A stretch of 64,000 bases of DNA, from the NCBI RefSeq assembly GCF_016101585.1, contig NZ_JACFQG010000005.1, forward strand, positions 1 to 64,000, written 5' to 3'. This DNA is from Bifidobacterium polysaccharolyticum (GTDB lineage Bacteria > Actinomycetota > Actinomycetes > Actinomycetales > Bifidobacteriaceae). The notes under the pieces were generated by a model. That model was not told the origin of the DNA. It searched no databases and saw nothing but the letters and a program-made list of their open reading frames with translations. Position 1 is the stretch's first letter; the number at the start of each line of letters is the position of its first letter. Below, piece after piece: positions 51,864 through 60,377 of the stretch. Made by a program: the position numbers and the translations under genes.

Positions 51864-52247
51864 ATGGGCCGCGGACGTCAGAAGGCTAAGCAGACGAAAA
51901 TAGCCCGGAAGCTCAAATATCTGACAACGGACACGGATTACGACGAGCTGGCCAAAGAGCTCAGCAGCAAGGAACCCGGAACCAGGGGCAAAGATCCCTT
52001 CAAAATGGTTGAAGAGGAGTACTCCAAACCGGATTCGCGCAAATCGGGGGGCCAGGACCCCGAGGATTCCCCGGACGATGATCTGAGCGATTACGCCCGG
52101 TGGGCCGCCGAGGCTGCTGCCAAGGCCACCTCTGGGGAGATGCCGGCTACGCCCAAGCCGCACAAGCGCATACCCATCCCCGTGCCAAGCGCGCTCAAAC
52201 ACCATAAAGATCAGAAGACCGCAGCAAAGGGGTCGTCGAGCAAGTAG
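51864..52247 (+). CDS. DUF3073 protein
   Basis: A 127-residue actinobacterial protein. Its N terminus MGRGRQKAKQTKIARKLKYL is the hallmark of DUF3073, followed by DTDYDELAKELSSK. The rest is polar and disordered with Lys/Pro-rich ends (PKPHKRIPIPVPS). The basic start suggests nucleic acid or ribosome contact but the role is unknown. The ATG at 51864 has GAAGGGGG upstream; the frame is open 12 codons further without similarity. It diverges from trpS. Confidence 0.9.
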   Translation: MGRGRQKAKQTKIARKLKYLTTDTDYDELAKELSSKEPGTRGKDPFKMVEEEYSKPDSRKSGGQDPEDSPDDDLSDYARWAAEAAAKATSGEMPATPKPHKRIPIPVPSALKHHKDQKTAAKGSSSK

Positions 52248-52274
52248 CCGACCGCAGAGGTGGCCGACTATTGG

Positions 52275-52694
52275 TCATACCAGTGGCAGTAGCTCGTGCA
52301 GATCGTCGCGCTCGCCCACGGCGCTGATATGCCCGGCGGCGGCTTCTTCACTCCAGCTGGTGATGCCAGCGGCCAGCCGCAACCAGACATCCGGGTCCAG
52401 TTCGATTACGTCAGGCGGAGTCAGGTTATGCGGGTCGGACGCAGGCCCGTCCAGAATCTTGATGGCTCCCCAGGGGGCTACCCTGACCTCTACGCCGGGA
52501 CCGGGGGCCTTGATCTCCAGCATGTGCAGGGAATAGCGGACGGCCATGGCCTTGCTGTGCCTATCGGTTTGCGGGGCCACTGTCAGGCGGTTGCCCTCCG
52601 GGCCTAAATTGCCTGCAGCCTCCTTGGCCGCATTGCGCCAGGCCAGAAAATCCCGGCGGCCTTCCTCCATGTCTGCTTCCCGTATGGCACTCAT
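52275..52694 (-). CDS. Sterol carrier family (SCP2-like) actinobacterial protein
   Basis: A 139-residue protein. RYSLHMLEIKAPGPGVEVRVAP, GAIKILDGPASDPHNLTPPDVIELDPDVWLRLAAG and the terminal VGERDDLHELLPLV match a conserved actinobacterial family annotated as sterol carrier family protein, of unknown function. The DPDVWLRLA piece is the SCP2-type helix seen after the hydrophobic strand. It is convergent with the DUF3073 gene (27-base gap). Confidence 0.85.
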   Translation of the reverse strand: MSAIREADMEEGRRDFLAWRNAAKEAAGNLGPEGNRLTVAPQTDRHSKAMAVRYSLHMLEIKAPGPGVEVRVAPWGAIKILDGPASDPHNLTPPDVIELDPDVWLRLAAGITSWSEEAAAGHISAVGERDDLHELLPLV

Positions 52695-52763
52695 AGCTCC
52701 ATTGTGACGCGCCGCCCCAACAGGCGTGTCCGGCAGGTTGCGATCAAGCCAAAATCAGGCATG

Positions 52764-52812
52764 AAAAAAGGAACCCGTTGCCCTCACGTTCTTGACGCTG
52801 GGTCGGATTCCT
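52764..52812 (-). terminator. Terminator for the small membrane protein gene
   Basis: On the minus strand AGGAATCCG pairs with CGGGTTCCT (wobble included) and is followed by TTTTTTC. It begins 15 bases after the stop codon at 52828. Confidence 0.75.
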
Positions 52813-52827
52813 TCCCGACCGGAACGG

Positions 52828-53058
52828 TCAGGCCTGTGCGCCCGCTTGCAGAGGGGCTTCAGGATCCTCAGACCCCTTGTCCTCCTCATCCTTGGCCAGG
52901 CCCAGGTCGACTGGCGATGAGCTGTTCTCCCAAGGCTCCTCCCAGGGATCGTAATCCGGGTTCTGCTGCTTGTATACGAACAGAGCGACAACGCCGGCCA
53001 GCAGCGTGCCGAAGAGCAGTGCAAAGAACTTCCAGCCGTTTGAAGATGAATTCTCCAT
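52828..53058 (-). CDS. Small single-pass membrane protein, actinobacterial, function unknown
   Basis: A 76-residue protein that starts MENSSSNGWKFFALLFGTLL, with one hydrophobic helix (about residues 10-28) and a short acidic tail (DYDPWEEPWENSSSPVD, then KDEEDKGSEDPE). It has a clear AAAGGAG ribosome-binding site nine bases before the ATG. Genes of this size and layout lie next to the rhomboid gene and trpS in relatives. No function is known. The reading frame extends upstream to 53352 but only the part after 53058 is protein-like. Confidence 0.75.
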   Translation of the reverse strand: MENSSSNGWKFFALLFGTLLAGVVALFVYKQQNPDYDPWEEPWENSSSPVDLGLAKDEEDKGSEDPEAPLQAGAQA

Positions 53059-53212
53059 GTTTGGCTCCTTTCGACGACTTTCGTCGGTCCTGCCCACTTC
53101 GACCGACCTAGTCAACATCCTAGTAGAAAGCGGTGAACTCTGGGGCACATCGGTGCCATTGCGGCACGGAAACCGCACACCCCGGGCCGGACGGTCAGGT
53201 AAGGTATGGTTC

Positions 53213-53974
53213 ATGGTCAATGGCACTGGCACCAGTTTCGCAGGCGGAGGGAACGGTCGGGGGCCGCTGGGATGGATCCGGCGGCGCTGGGGCGACCAGG
53301 CTCCGGTGGTGACCGTGGCCATCACCCTGATCTGCATAGCGGCCTGGGTCATCCAGATGGTCCTGTATTTGCTGGCTCCGCTTCGCTACCAGCGGCTTTT
53401 GCTGGGCTACTGGGCGTTCGTGCCGATTACCGCCATTCATGAGCCCTGGATGTTTGTGACCAACATATTTCTGCACGCCACCAATGTCTCGCATATCCTC
53501 TTCAACATGATCACCCTGTGGGTTGTGGGGCCGGTGCTGGAAAATCTGATAGGGCATGGGCGTTTCCTGGCGCTCTATATGATCAGCGGGCTGGGCGGAG
53601 ACCTGGGGCTGATGGTCTATGCAGTCCTGTCGCCCAATGGCTGGGGCACGTCGGCCATCGGGGCCTCGGGCGCGCTCTTCGGACTTTTTGCCGCCATTCT
53701 GGTGGTCTATCGTCGTTTGGGGATTAACATCGTTTCCATGGTGGTCTGGATGGCCATCAACTTCTGCATGCCCCTGTTCGTGCCCGGCATCGCCTGGCAG
53801 GACCATGTGGGCGGTTTCATAGTAGGCGGCCTCTTTATGCTGGCCCTGCTGCACATGGGCCGGCCCGGCTCGCGGGTGCATGGCCTGCTCTCCTGGCTGC
53901 TGCCCATGCTGATCTTCTTGGTGGTCCTGGTCCTGCTGGCTCTGGGTTGCAACATGTTCAACCCCATGCGCTGA
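53213..53974 (+). CDS. Rhomboid family intramembrane serine protease
   Basis: A 253-residue rhomboid with six helices. Helix 1 (VVTVAITLICIAAWVIQMVL), loop 1 with WMFVTNIFLHAT and HILFNMITLWVVGPVLE, helix 4 with GASGALFGLFAA holding the nucleophile Ser (about residue 152), and helix 6 with HVGGFIVGG holding the catalytic His (about 197). Both catalytic residues are intact. Substrates are unknown. The start ATG 53213 lies after AAGGT; the frame extends upstream but overlaps the divergent small gene region. Confidence 0.94.
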   Translation: MVNGTGTSFAGGGNGRGPLGWIRRRWGDQAPVVTVAITLICIAAWVIQMVLYLLAPLRYQRLLLGYWAFVPITAIHEPWMFVTNIFLHATNVSHILFNMITLWVVGPVLENLIGHGRFLALYMISGLGGDLGLMVYAVLSPNGWGTSAIGASGALFGLFAAILVVYRRLGINIVSMVVWMAINFCMPLFVPGIAWQDHVGGFIVGGLFMLALLHMGRPGSRVHGLLSWLLPMLIFLVVLVLLALGCNMFNPMR

Positions 53975-54035
53975 CAATCAGCAGCTGCCTGCTGCTTTAA
54001 ATCCTTCTGTGATAGATAAATGACATGGATGTCAC

Positions 54036-54262
54036 CTATCCACATTTGTTGACAATCGTGTGGATAACCTGGGAATAAGTAACCAGAACTGGTGCATATA
54101 TATCGGTAAAAAGTGGATAAGTAAACACAGAACCTAACTAGCAGTAGGGTTGTGGACAGGTGTCTCAGGCTGTCCACGATAAAGCCGGGCGATTGTGGAT
54201 AACTTTGGTTTGAGTCTCGAAACAGTGGATGAAATAGGTGGAGCCGGGAAATTGAATCCACA
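54036..54262. promoter_or_regulatory. Cluster of DnaA-box-like sequences
   Basis: In the AT-rich gap after the rhomboid gene I find two perfect DnaA boxes (TGTGGATAA at 54059-54067 and 54194-54202), close matches CTATCCACA (54036-54044) and AGTGGATAA (54112-54120), and weaker TGTGGACAG (54151), TGTCCACGA (54171), AGTGGATGA (54225) and GAATCCACA (54254). The AT-rich tract GCATATATATCGGTAAAAAG (54094-54113) lies between them. Either this is part of the chromosomal origin or a DnaA-binding regulatory cluster near it. dnaA itself is not in the window. Confidence 0.7.
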
Positions 54263-54294
54263 CATGCCTGACGCTCAGGGGTGGATGGATATGC

Positions 54295-54334
54295 AAAGAA
54301 CCCCACATCTGTGCCTGGGCGGTTGCGGGGTTCC
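54295..54334 (-). terminator. Terminator after crgA
   Basis: On the minus strand GAACCCCGCA pairs with TGTGGGGTTC (one mismatch), followed by TTTGC. It starts about 20 bases beyond the crgA stop. Confidence 0.8.
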
Positions 54335-54354
54335 TGAAGAGTAAAGCAGCTGGA

Positions 54355-54801
54355 TCAGTGCCACCACATGGTCATGAGGAAGCCGACCAGCAGGATGCCG
54401 AAGCCTACGGCCAGGTTCCAGTTGCCGATGCCGGGGATTGGGAAGACATTGCCCCTGGTGGAAGCGATGTAGTAGACCACGATCCAAATCAGGCCCACTA
54501 CCATCAGCGTGACGAAGAGAGGCACAAACCAGCGCGGATTGGCCTTGGTGCTTTTGATGGTGTCTTCCACGCGGCGGGTGTTCTCTTCTTGACGCTGCAC
54601 GATGCGGCGCATCTGCGGAGTCATGTGCTTTTTGTCAACGCTCTCGTTGAGCACGGCCTCCACCTTGTCCATGGACAGGCCATACTCCTCGTCCTCTGCA
54701 TCCTCGCCAGCGCCAGCGGTCTTGTTCTCGGCCTCGGCCTGGGTCTTCTTGGCCTCGTCCACCGCCTCGTCCTCGTCATCATGGAGTTGATGCTCTGCCA
54801 T
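54355..54801 (-). CDS. crgA: Cell division protein CrgA
   Basis: A 148-residue CrgA. The first 70 residues are acidic and disordered (DDEDEAVDEAKKTQAEAENK). The conserved C-terminal part has two helices: PRWFVPLFVTLMVVGLIWIVVYYIAS and WNLAVGFGILLVGFLMTMWW, joined by the family linker FPIPGIGNWN. CrgA of actinobacteria interacts with FtsZ, FtsQ, FtsI and CwsA and tunes septum formation. The ATG at 54801 has AAGGAG nine bases upstream and is preferred over the ATG 18 bases earlier. It diverges from the DUF881/sortase pair across an 84-base intergenic region. Confidence 0.96.
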   Translation of the reverse strand: MAEHQLHDDEDEAVDEAKKTQAEAENKTAGAGEDAEDEEYGLSMDKVEAVLNESVDKKHMTPQMRRIVQRQEENTRRVEDTIKSTKANPRWFVPLFVTLMVVGLIWIVVYYIASTRGNVFPIPGIGNWNLAVGFGILLVGFLMTMWWH

Positions 54802-54885
54802 GAGGTTATTCTCCTTCATTAGATCTACTAAGCCATAGTAGCGGTTAGACTCGAACGTAATACTATCGCAGACGAGGATGAGGGT

Positions 54886-55647
54886 ATGCCTATGACCAGA
54901 CGGACGGGACGGCACGGAGCGCGCAGGTCCCTGGTCGGCACATTGTCCGTGGCTGTGGTGCTGGCCCTGGTCGGGTACATGCTGACCACCAACATCCGTG
55001 TCAACAGGACGGTCACGGTCACCTCGGATACGGCCGGGCTGGTGGAAGAGCGCGAGAACAAGGCTGCGGAGCTGCGCAAGGACATCAATGACATGAGCTC
55101 GCAGATCAACGCTCTGAAGACCATCACCGATGACGACAAGGGCAACTCGGACCAGGCCCGTGAGGACCCCGGTTCGGGCACGGTGCTCAAGGCCGTCCAA
55201 GGGCCGGGACTGACGGTAACCCTCGATGATTCCCCGCTCTGGAAGCAGAAGGTGGGGTCCGACGGATCGACGGCCAACATCAATGATTACGTCATCCACC
55301 AGCAGGATGTGGAGAGTGTGGTCAACGCGCTCTGGGCCGGGGGAGCCGAGTCCATGAGGATCCAGGACCAGCGTGTCCTGCCCACCACGGCCGTGCGATG
55401 CGTGGGCAATGTGCTGCTGCTGCACGGTCGAAAGTACTCGCCGCCATATAAAATTTCGGCCATAGGACCAGTCGATCGGATGACCAAGTCCCTGAATGCT
55501 TCGCCATCCATCCAGATTTACAAGGAGTACGTGAATACGGTAGGTCTGGGATGGAATGTCGAGTCTTCGGGCAATCTGAGATTCCCTGAGACGACGGCTG
55601 TCCTGCAGCCACTCCAGTATGCATCTCTAGATGAGAAGGCACGGTAA
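54886..55647 (+). CDS. DUF881 family protein
   Basis: A 253-residue secreted or anchored protein. One N-terminal helix (SLVGTLSVAVVLALVGYMLTTN), then a heptad-rich coiled coil (LVEERENKAAELRKDINDMSSQI) and the DUF881 domain with VLKAVQGPGLTVTLDDSP, DYVIHQQDVESVVNALWAGGAE and VGNVLLLHGRKYSPPYKI. DUF881 proteins are structurally akin to YlxW-like proteins and are found next to cell-division genes in Gram-positives. The sortase gene starts at the base after its stop (TAA-ATG), so they are one operon. Confidence 0.93.
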   Translation: MPMTRRTGRHGARRSLVGTLSVAVVLALVGYMLTTNIRVNRTVTVTSDTAGLVEERENKAAELRKDINDMSSQINALKTITDDDKGNSDQAREDPGSGTVLKAVQGPGLTVTLDDSPLWKQKVGSDGSTANINDYVIHQQDVESVVNALWAGGAESMRIQDQRVLPTTAVRCVGNVLLLHGRKYSPPYKISAIGPVDRMTKSLNASPSIQIYKEYVNTVGLGWNVESSGNLRFPETTAVLQPLQYASLDEKAR

Positions 55648-56763
55648 ATGACGACAGAAGACTCGGAGAATGACTGGATGTCGGTTGATAAACCTGCCGA
55701 TAAGCGACGAAAGTGGCCGGTTGGGATAGCAGAAATCGTGGGGGAGCTGCTGATGACGCTGGCCGTCATCTGTGCCCTCTACGTGGTTTGGCAGCTTTGG
55801 TGGACCGGTGTGCAGTCCGAGCATCAGCAGTTGGAGACCCGTGCCTCGACCGCTTGGAGCGACCCGGGATCGGGAGATACCCGAAAGGTTGCCAAGCCTC
55901 AGAGCGGAATGCCGCCGGTACAGCCCGAACACGCCTCCGAGGGCGATCTGATGGCCCAGATCTACATCCCCCGTTTTGGACAGCGCTGGGAGCGCAACGT
56001 GGTTCAGGGCACGTCGCCCAGGGATCTGGCCTACGCGGGACTGGGGCACTACTCCAACACGCAGATGCCGGGCGAGCTGGGCAACATGGCTATTGCCGGA
56101 CACCGCGCCGGCTATGGTGAGCCGCTGGGCCATGTGGACCAGCTGCGTGTGGGGGATGCCATCGTCCTGCGCACCAAGGATTACTGGTACGTCTACCACT
56201 ACACCCGCTACAAGATCGTGGCTGCCAACGAGGTCAGCGTCATCGCCCCCAACCCTTATTCGCCCAACGAGGCTCCAGATCGGCGCATGATTACACTGAC
56301 CACCTGTGAGCCCAAGTACACCACGGCTACCCACCGCTGGATCAGCTGGGGCGAATTCGGCTACTGGGCCAAGGTGTCCGACGGGGTGCCTAAGGAACTG
56401 CTTGGTGATAGAGGCAGCAAGGTGGCCTTTGCAGACGACAAGGGCTCGGTCATAGCCAGGGTGGGTTCCCTGCAACCGGTCTTCCTGGTTTTGGTAGCAG
56501 CCTATCTGATCATCTACCTGGCGGCCCTGGTTGCATGGCGTTACCCCTTGCTGCGGCAGATTCGCAAGGGCGAGAAGCCACAGCCCATGATCAGCCTCTA
56601 CGGCTGGTTGCTGCGGCACCAGTCCGGCATAGCTCCGATTCGCTGGCTTCTGCTGATTCTGCTCCTGCTGGCTCTGACCTGTGCCTTGATGGAATGGGGC
56701 TTCCCATGGCTGGCCAGCAACGTGCCCTGGCTCAGACAGATATCCAACTACTCCGCTTTCTGA
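55648..56763 (+). CDS. Class E sortase
   Basis: A 371-residue sortase with two membrane parts. An N-terminal helix (ELLMTLAVICALYVVWQLW), then the sortase barrel with AQIYIPRFGQRWERNVVQG, GNMAIAGHRAGYG (catalytic His), MITLTTCEPKY (catalytic Cys about 221) and THRWI (catalytic Arg). The C-terminal helices (FLVLVAAYLIIYLAALVAW, WLLLILLLLALTC) fit class E sortases, which usually anchor proteins with an LAxTG-like motif in actinobacteria. Gene order crgA, DUF881, sortase matches class E loci. Confidence 0.95.
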   Translation: MTTEDSENDWMSVDKPADKRRKWPVGIAEIVGELLMTLAVICALYVVWQLWWTGVQSEHQQLETRASTAWSDPGSGDTRKVAKPQSGMPPVQPEHASEGDLMAQIYIPRFGQRWERNVVQGTSPRDLAYAGLGHYSNTQMPGELGNMAIAGHRAGYGEPLGHVDQLRVGDAIVLRTKDYWYVYHYTRYKIVAANEVSVIAPNPYSPNEAPDRRMITLTTCEPKYTTATHRWISWGEFGYWAKVSDGVPKELLGDRGSKVAFADDKGSVIARVGSLQPVFLVLVAAYLIIYLAALVAWRYPLLRQIRKGEKPQPMISLYGWLLRHQSGIAPIRWLLLILLLLALTCALMEWGFPWLASNVPWLRQISNYSAF

Positions 56764-56778
56764 TCTCGGCGGCGTGGA

Positions 56779-56830
56779 AAAGCGGCGGGGCCGCAGGATC
56801 CAGTGTGATTCTGCGACCCCGCCGCTTATT
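56779..56830 (+). terminator. Terminator after the sortase gene
   Basis: AAGCGGCGGGGCCGCAG pairs with CTGCGACCCCGCCGCTT (one mismatch) with a 14-base loop, then ATTGAT. It starts 17 bases beyond the stop. Confidence 0.85.
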
Positions 56831-57184
56831 GATAGTCATGTCTTGCCGACTGTCAGAAGTAATTGCCAAAGGCAAAGGCAGAGGCAAAGGTCTTGTCTAC
56901 GTCTCTCCAGCGGCCATGGTCCTGATGACGCAGTGTTGCAGTCGATGTGGGTTTGTCGCAATCTGGCGACGCGACTTGGCAAGCGGCCAGTCCGGCAGTT
57001 ATGGGTCAACCATTATGGATTGGTTGATGGGTCCTGGCGTTTAACGCTTGGAGCTCTGGTCTGTCAGCAGAAGTCATGACTGATGTTTGTGACCGAAAGT
57101 CTCGGTTCTCAGCCTAATGACGCGGACTAATAGCCATCGCTCTAATTCATCCCGTATTCACTCTGCCTGGCTCTTTATGACCCA
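56831..57184. other. Gap between the sortase and kinase operons
   Basis: About 350 bases between two converging operons. Short open frames here (for example 56535-57044) lack start signals and overlap the terminators; they look spurious. There is an AAGGCAAAGGCAGAGGCAAAGG purine-rich patch near 56869-56890. I see no RNA gene. Confidence 0.4.
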
Positions 57185-57226
57185 ACTATATGACCCGGCG
57201 GCAAGGCTGTGGCCGCCGGGTCATAC
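57185..57226 (-). terminator. Terminator of the kinase/cell-wall operon
   Basis: TATGACCCGGCGGC (57188-57201) and GCCGCCGGGTCATA (57212-57225) form a perfect 14-bp stem around 10 bases, directly next to the pknB stop at 57229. The minus-strand continuation is TAGTTGGG, so the T run is weak. Confidence 0.8.
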
Positions 57227-57228
57227 GA

Positions 57229-59388
57229 TCAGTTGGTGGAGCTGACGGTGGTCACAGTTATGGGGGTGTTGTCGTCCACCTTGCTGCCGGCTCCGGGACT
57301 TACAGCGGTCACCTTGTCCGTGTCCTTGCCGACAGAAGTGATTCTGTCGGCGCTGACACCGCTGTTGGTCAGCTTCTGCCGGTAGCTGCCCAAGGTCTCG
57401 CCCGGGGCGATGACTGGGACGCTGATAGCCGTGGTCAGGGTGATGGTGTCCTTGGACTTGTCGAAGGAGGCGCCTGAGGTGGGATCCTGGCCGGTGACCA
57501 CGGCGTTGTCGTTGTTGGGGCCGTTGACCTTGATGTTGACCCCCTGGCCCAGGTTGCGCTTGGCTTCGCCCAGGGTCATGTCGATGTAGTAACCCAGCTT
57601 CATGCCGCTGCTGACGGTGACTGTAATCATGGCTCCCTGCTGGATGGAGGATCCGGCAGCCGGGTCGGTGCTGATGACCACGTCCTTGGCCACGGTGTTG
57701 GAGGCCTGCTCGTGGATGGTGATGTTGAAGTGCAGACTCTGCAGGGTCTTGGTCGCGTCGTCCTTGCTCTTGCCAGACAGGTCAGGCACCTTGGTCATGC
57801 CCGAGGAGATGTAGAGCAGGATGCTGGTTCCTTTGGCCACGCTCTGGCCGGCGGCGGGATCCGTGCGGGTCACATGGTCCTTGGGCACGTCTTGGCTGTC
57901 TTCTACCGAGGCGGCGGGAGAGGCCTTGAATCCGGCCTTCTCCAGGGTTCTGCGAGCCTCCTGCTGATTCATGCCCTTGACGTCGGGAATGGCCGTATCC
58001 TTGGGTCCGGAGGAGAACCAGACGGTCACTGTGGAGCCTTTGGGAGCCATGCTTCCGCCCTTGGGGCTCTGCTTGGTGAAGGTCCCCTTGGGCTCGGCCG
58101 AGTCATGGTCCTCCTTCTCCTGGTAATTGAAGCCTGCGGCGGTGACCTTCTCACGGGCGAGAATTCGCGACATCTGAGCATTGATGGTGGGTACCTCGGC
58201 CATCTGATGGCGGTTTCGGCTCATATAGGTCACGCCGAGTCCGGCGGCCACCAGAAGCAAGGCTGCCACGATAGCGGCGATGATGATCTTCTTGCGCCGT
58301 TTGGACTTCTGCTGGGCCGCCTTGGTGGCCGTGCGCTCAGCTGTGGCGAGATCGGTGGCAGCGGCCGGATTGAGTGGGTCCTGAACAGGGTTGAAGGCCT
58401 GGGTGGCGGCCGTCTCCTCTTCGGTCAGCGGCATGGTGGCCGTTTCGGTGCCCTGCTCGGCATCCTTGCGGGCCTTGACGTTGGCCAGGTCGGTCAGCGG
58501 GTTGAAGGCGGCAGCCACCGGGGTCCCGCCATTCATGAAGGCCAGGATGTCGCTCTTGAAGGCGGCGGCCGTGGCGTACCGGTTCTGACGATCCTTGGCC
58601 ATGGCCTTGGCGCAGATGGAATCCCACATCTTCGGCAGGCCAGGCACGATGGTGCTTGGCGGGGTGGCCACCTCGGTGACATGCTGGTAGGCGATGGCCA
58701 CGGCCGAATCCCCGTTGAAGGGCGGCCGTCCGGTCAGCATCTCGTAGAGGACGCAGCCGGCCGAGTAGAGGTCGGAACGCATGTCCACGCTCTCGCCGCG
58801 GGCCTGTTCGGGGCTCAGGTACTGGGCCGTGCCCACCACGCCCTGGGACTGGGTCATCGTGGCGGCCGAATCGTCCATGGCCCGGGCGATGCCGAAGTCC
58901 ATGACCTTGACGATGCCCTGCTCCGAGATCATGATGTTGCCGGGCTTGATGTCCCGGTGGATGACCCCCATGTGGTGGGAGTAGTCCAGGGCGCTTAGCA
59001 TGCCCAGCATGACCTGCTCGCTGTCGCGCTGGCTCAGGGCCCCGTTCTCCTTGAGGATGGACCTCAGGGTCTGCCCCTTGACGTACTCCATGACCAGGTA
59101 GGGCACCCGCTCATGGTTGCCCTGGTCGTCGGTCAGTATCTCCTCGCCCGAGTCGTAGATGGAGACGATGTTGGGGTTGTTGAGCAGGGCGACCGAGTGA
59201 GCTTCCCGCCGGAACCGCGATAGGAAGACCTCGTCGTTGGCCAGATCGGACCGCATGATCTTGACCGCGACCGTCCTTCCCAGACGCGTGTCCACAGCCT
59301 TGTGGACCTCGGCCATGCCACCGCGTCCGATCAGCTGTCCCAGACGGTAACGTCCGTCCGCTAGGGACGGCGGCAGTGTGATGCTCAT
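57229..59388 (-). CDS. pknB: Serine/threonine kinase PknB with PASTA domains
   Basis: A 719-residue transmembrane kinase. Kinase domain residues 1 to about 275: GRGGMAEVHKA (P-loop), AVKIMR (Lys), VIHRDIKPGNIMIS (catalytic loop), MDFGIAR (DFG). A Gln/Ala-rich juxtamembrane part leads to the helix IIIAAIVAALLLVAAGLGVTYM (about 360-382). Four extracellular PASTA repeats follow (for example PKGTFTKQSPKGGSMAPKGS, VSSGMKLGYYIDMTLGEA). PknB senses muropeptides or lipid II and controls growth and division. Its start overlaps the stop of pknA by four bases (ATGA), and it is the last gene of the operon. Confidence 0.97.
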   Translation of the reverse strand: MSITLPPSLADGRYRLGQLIGRGGMAEVHKAVDTRLGRTVAVKIMRSDLANDEVFLSRFRREAHSVALLNNPNIVSIYDSGEEILTDDQGNHERVPYLVMEYVKGQTLRSILKENGALSQRDSEQVMLGMLSALDYSHHMGVIHRDIKPGNIMISEQGIVKVMDFGIARAMDDSAATMTQSQGVVGTAQYLSPEQARGESVDMRSDLYSAGCVLYEMLTGRPPFNGDSAVAIAYQHVTEVATPPSTIVPGLPKMWDSICAKAMAKDRQNRYATAAAFKSDILAFMNGGTPVAAAFNPLTDLANVKARKDAEQGTETATMPLTEEETAATQAFNPVQDPLNPAAATDLATAERTATKAAQQKSKRRKKIIIAAIVAALLLVAAGLGVTYMSRNRHQMAEVPTINAQMSRILAREKVTAAGFNYQEKEDHDSAEPKGTFTKQSPKGGSMAPKGSTVTVWFSSGPKDTAIPDVKGMNQQEARRTLEKAGFKASPAASVEDSQDVPKDHVTRTDPAAGQSVAKGTSILLYISSGMTKVPDLSGKSKDDATKTLQSLHFNITIHEQASNTVAKDVVISTDPAAGSSIQQGAMITVTVSSGMKLGYYIDMTLGEAKRNLGQGVNIKVNGPNNDNAVVTGQDPTSGASFDKSKDTITLTTAISVPVIAPGETLGSYRQKLTNSGVSADRITSVGKDTDKVTAVSPGAGSKVDDNTPITVTTVSSTN

Positions 59389-60377
59389 AGGGTATCCCCT
59401 CCGTTCGTCGCTTCAAGGCCGCGCTGTGCGCTTCCTTCTCCATAGTGCCCCCAGAAGGGCCTGAAGATGTCTTTTGCCGCGTGTGGCCTGCTCACAATGC
59501 GTCGAGGCATGGGTGCGCGCGGGTCGATGACCTCCGTCTCGCCCAGCTGCTGGTCCAGCAGCCGCTGCTCGATCCTGGCCAGCGTGTGCGAGACCACCAG
59601 GGCATTCGCCGGGCGGTCTCGCGGGTCCTTGGCCAGCATGGACATGACGAAGTTCATGAGTTGGTTGTCCACTGAGTCGGGCAGTGGCGGCACAGGGTCG
59701 TTGACGTGTGCTGCGGCGATGTCCACCGGGGTGGCGCCGGTGAAGGGCCGGTGCCCGCAGAGCCCCTCGTAGGCCACCACACCCAGGGAGTAGATGTCGG
59801 ACTGGGGGGTGGCCTGGAGGCCCTGGGCCTGCTCGGGCGAGATGTACTGGGCTGTGCCCACCACCATGCCGTCCTGGGTGATCTGCCCCTGGTTGGTGGA
59901 GTAGGAGACCCCGAAATCGGTGATCTTGACCTCGCCGGTGTCGGAGACCATGATGTTGGCCGGCTTGACGTCCCGGTGGATGACCCCGTGGGAGTGGGCC
60001 ACGTAGAGCCCTCGGGCCGTCTGTATCAGGATGGGCAGCAGCTCGATGGGGTCCAGGGCGCCCCGGTCCCGATAGATGTCTGCCAGGGATTGGCTGGGCA
60101 CGTATTCCATGATCAGAAATCCGATGCCGTCGTGCTCGTAGTACTCGAAGAGGGCGGCGATGTTGGGGTGGGCCAGGTTGGCGGAATTGTGCGCCTCGGC
60201 CCGCAGCCGCAGCAGCTTGGACTCCTCGTTGGTCAGATCCTCGCGCAGGGCCTTGATGGCCACAACTCGTCCCAGTTCGATGTCATAGCCCTTCCAGACT
60301 TCGCCCATGCCCCCTTGGGCCAGGCGACGGTCCAGACGGTACCGTCTATGGATGAGCTGTCCTTGTACCAGTTTCAC
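59385..60377 (-). CDS. pknA: Serine/threonine kinase PknA-like
   Basis: A 330-residue kinase without extracellular domain. GGMGEVWKGYD (P-loop), AIKALRED, VIHRDVKPANIMVS and ITDFGVSYS are intact, and the residues TPVDIAAAHVNDPVPPLP are typical for PknA. No clear membrane helix after the kinase domain, unlike mycobacterial PknA. The start is GTG 60377, which overlaps the pbpA stop as GTGA and has AGGAGG eight bases upstream; the open frame back to 60506 is within pbpA and not used. Confidence 0.94.
   Translation of the reverse strand: MKLVQGQLIHRRYRLDRRLAQGGMGEVWKGYDIELGRVVAIKALREDLTNEESKLLRLRAEAHNSANLAHPNIAALFEYYEHDGIGFLIMEYVPSQSLADIYRDRGALDPIELLPILIQTARGLYVAHSHGVIHRDVKPANIMVSDTGEVKITDFGVSYSTNQGQITQDGMVVGTAQYISPEQAQGLQATPQSDIYSLGVVAYEGLCGHRPFTGATPVDIAAAHVNDPVPPLPDSVDNQLMNFVMSMLAKDPRDRPANALVVSHTLARIEQRLLDQQLGETEVIDPRAPMPRRIVSRPHAAKDIFRPFWGHYGEGSAQRGLEATNGGDTL

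Noticed and set aside
57712-58998. A 428-codon open frame opposite pknB
   Set aside because: Same reason: Gly/His/Val-rich antisense of the kinase and PASTA region.
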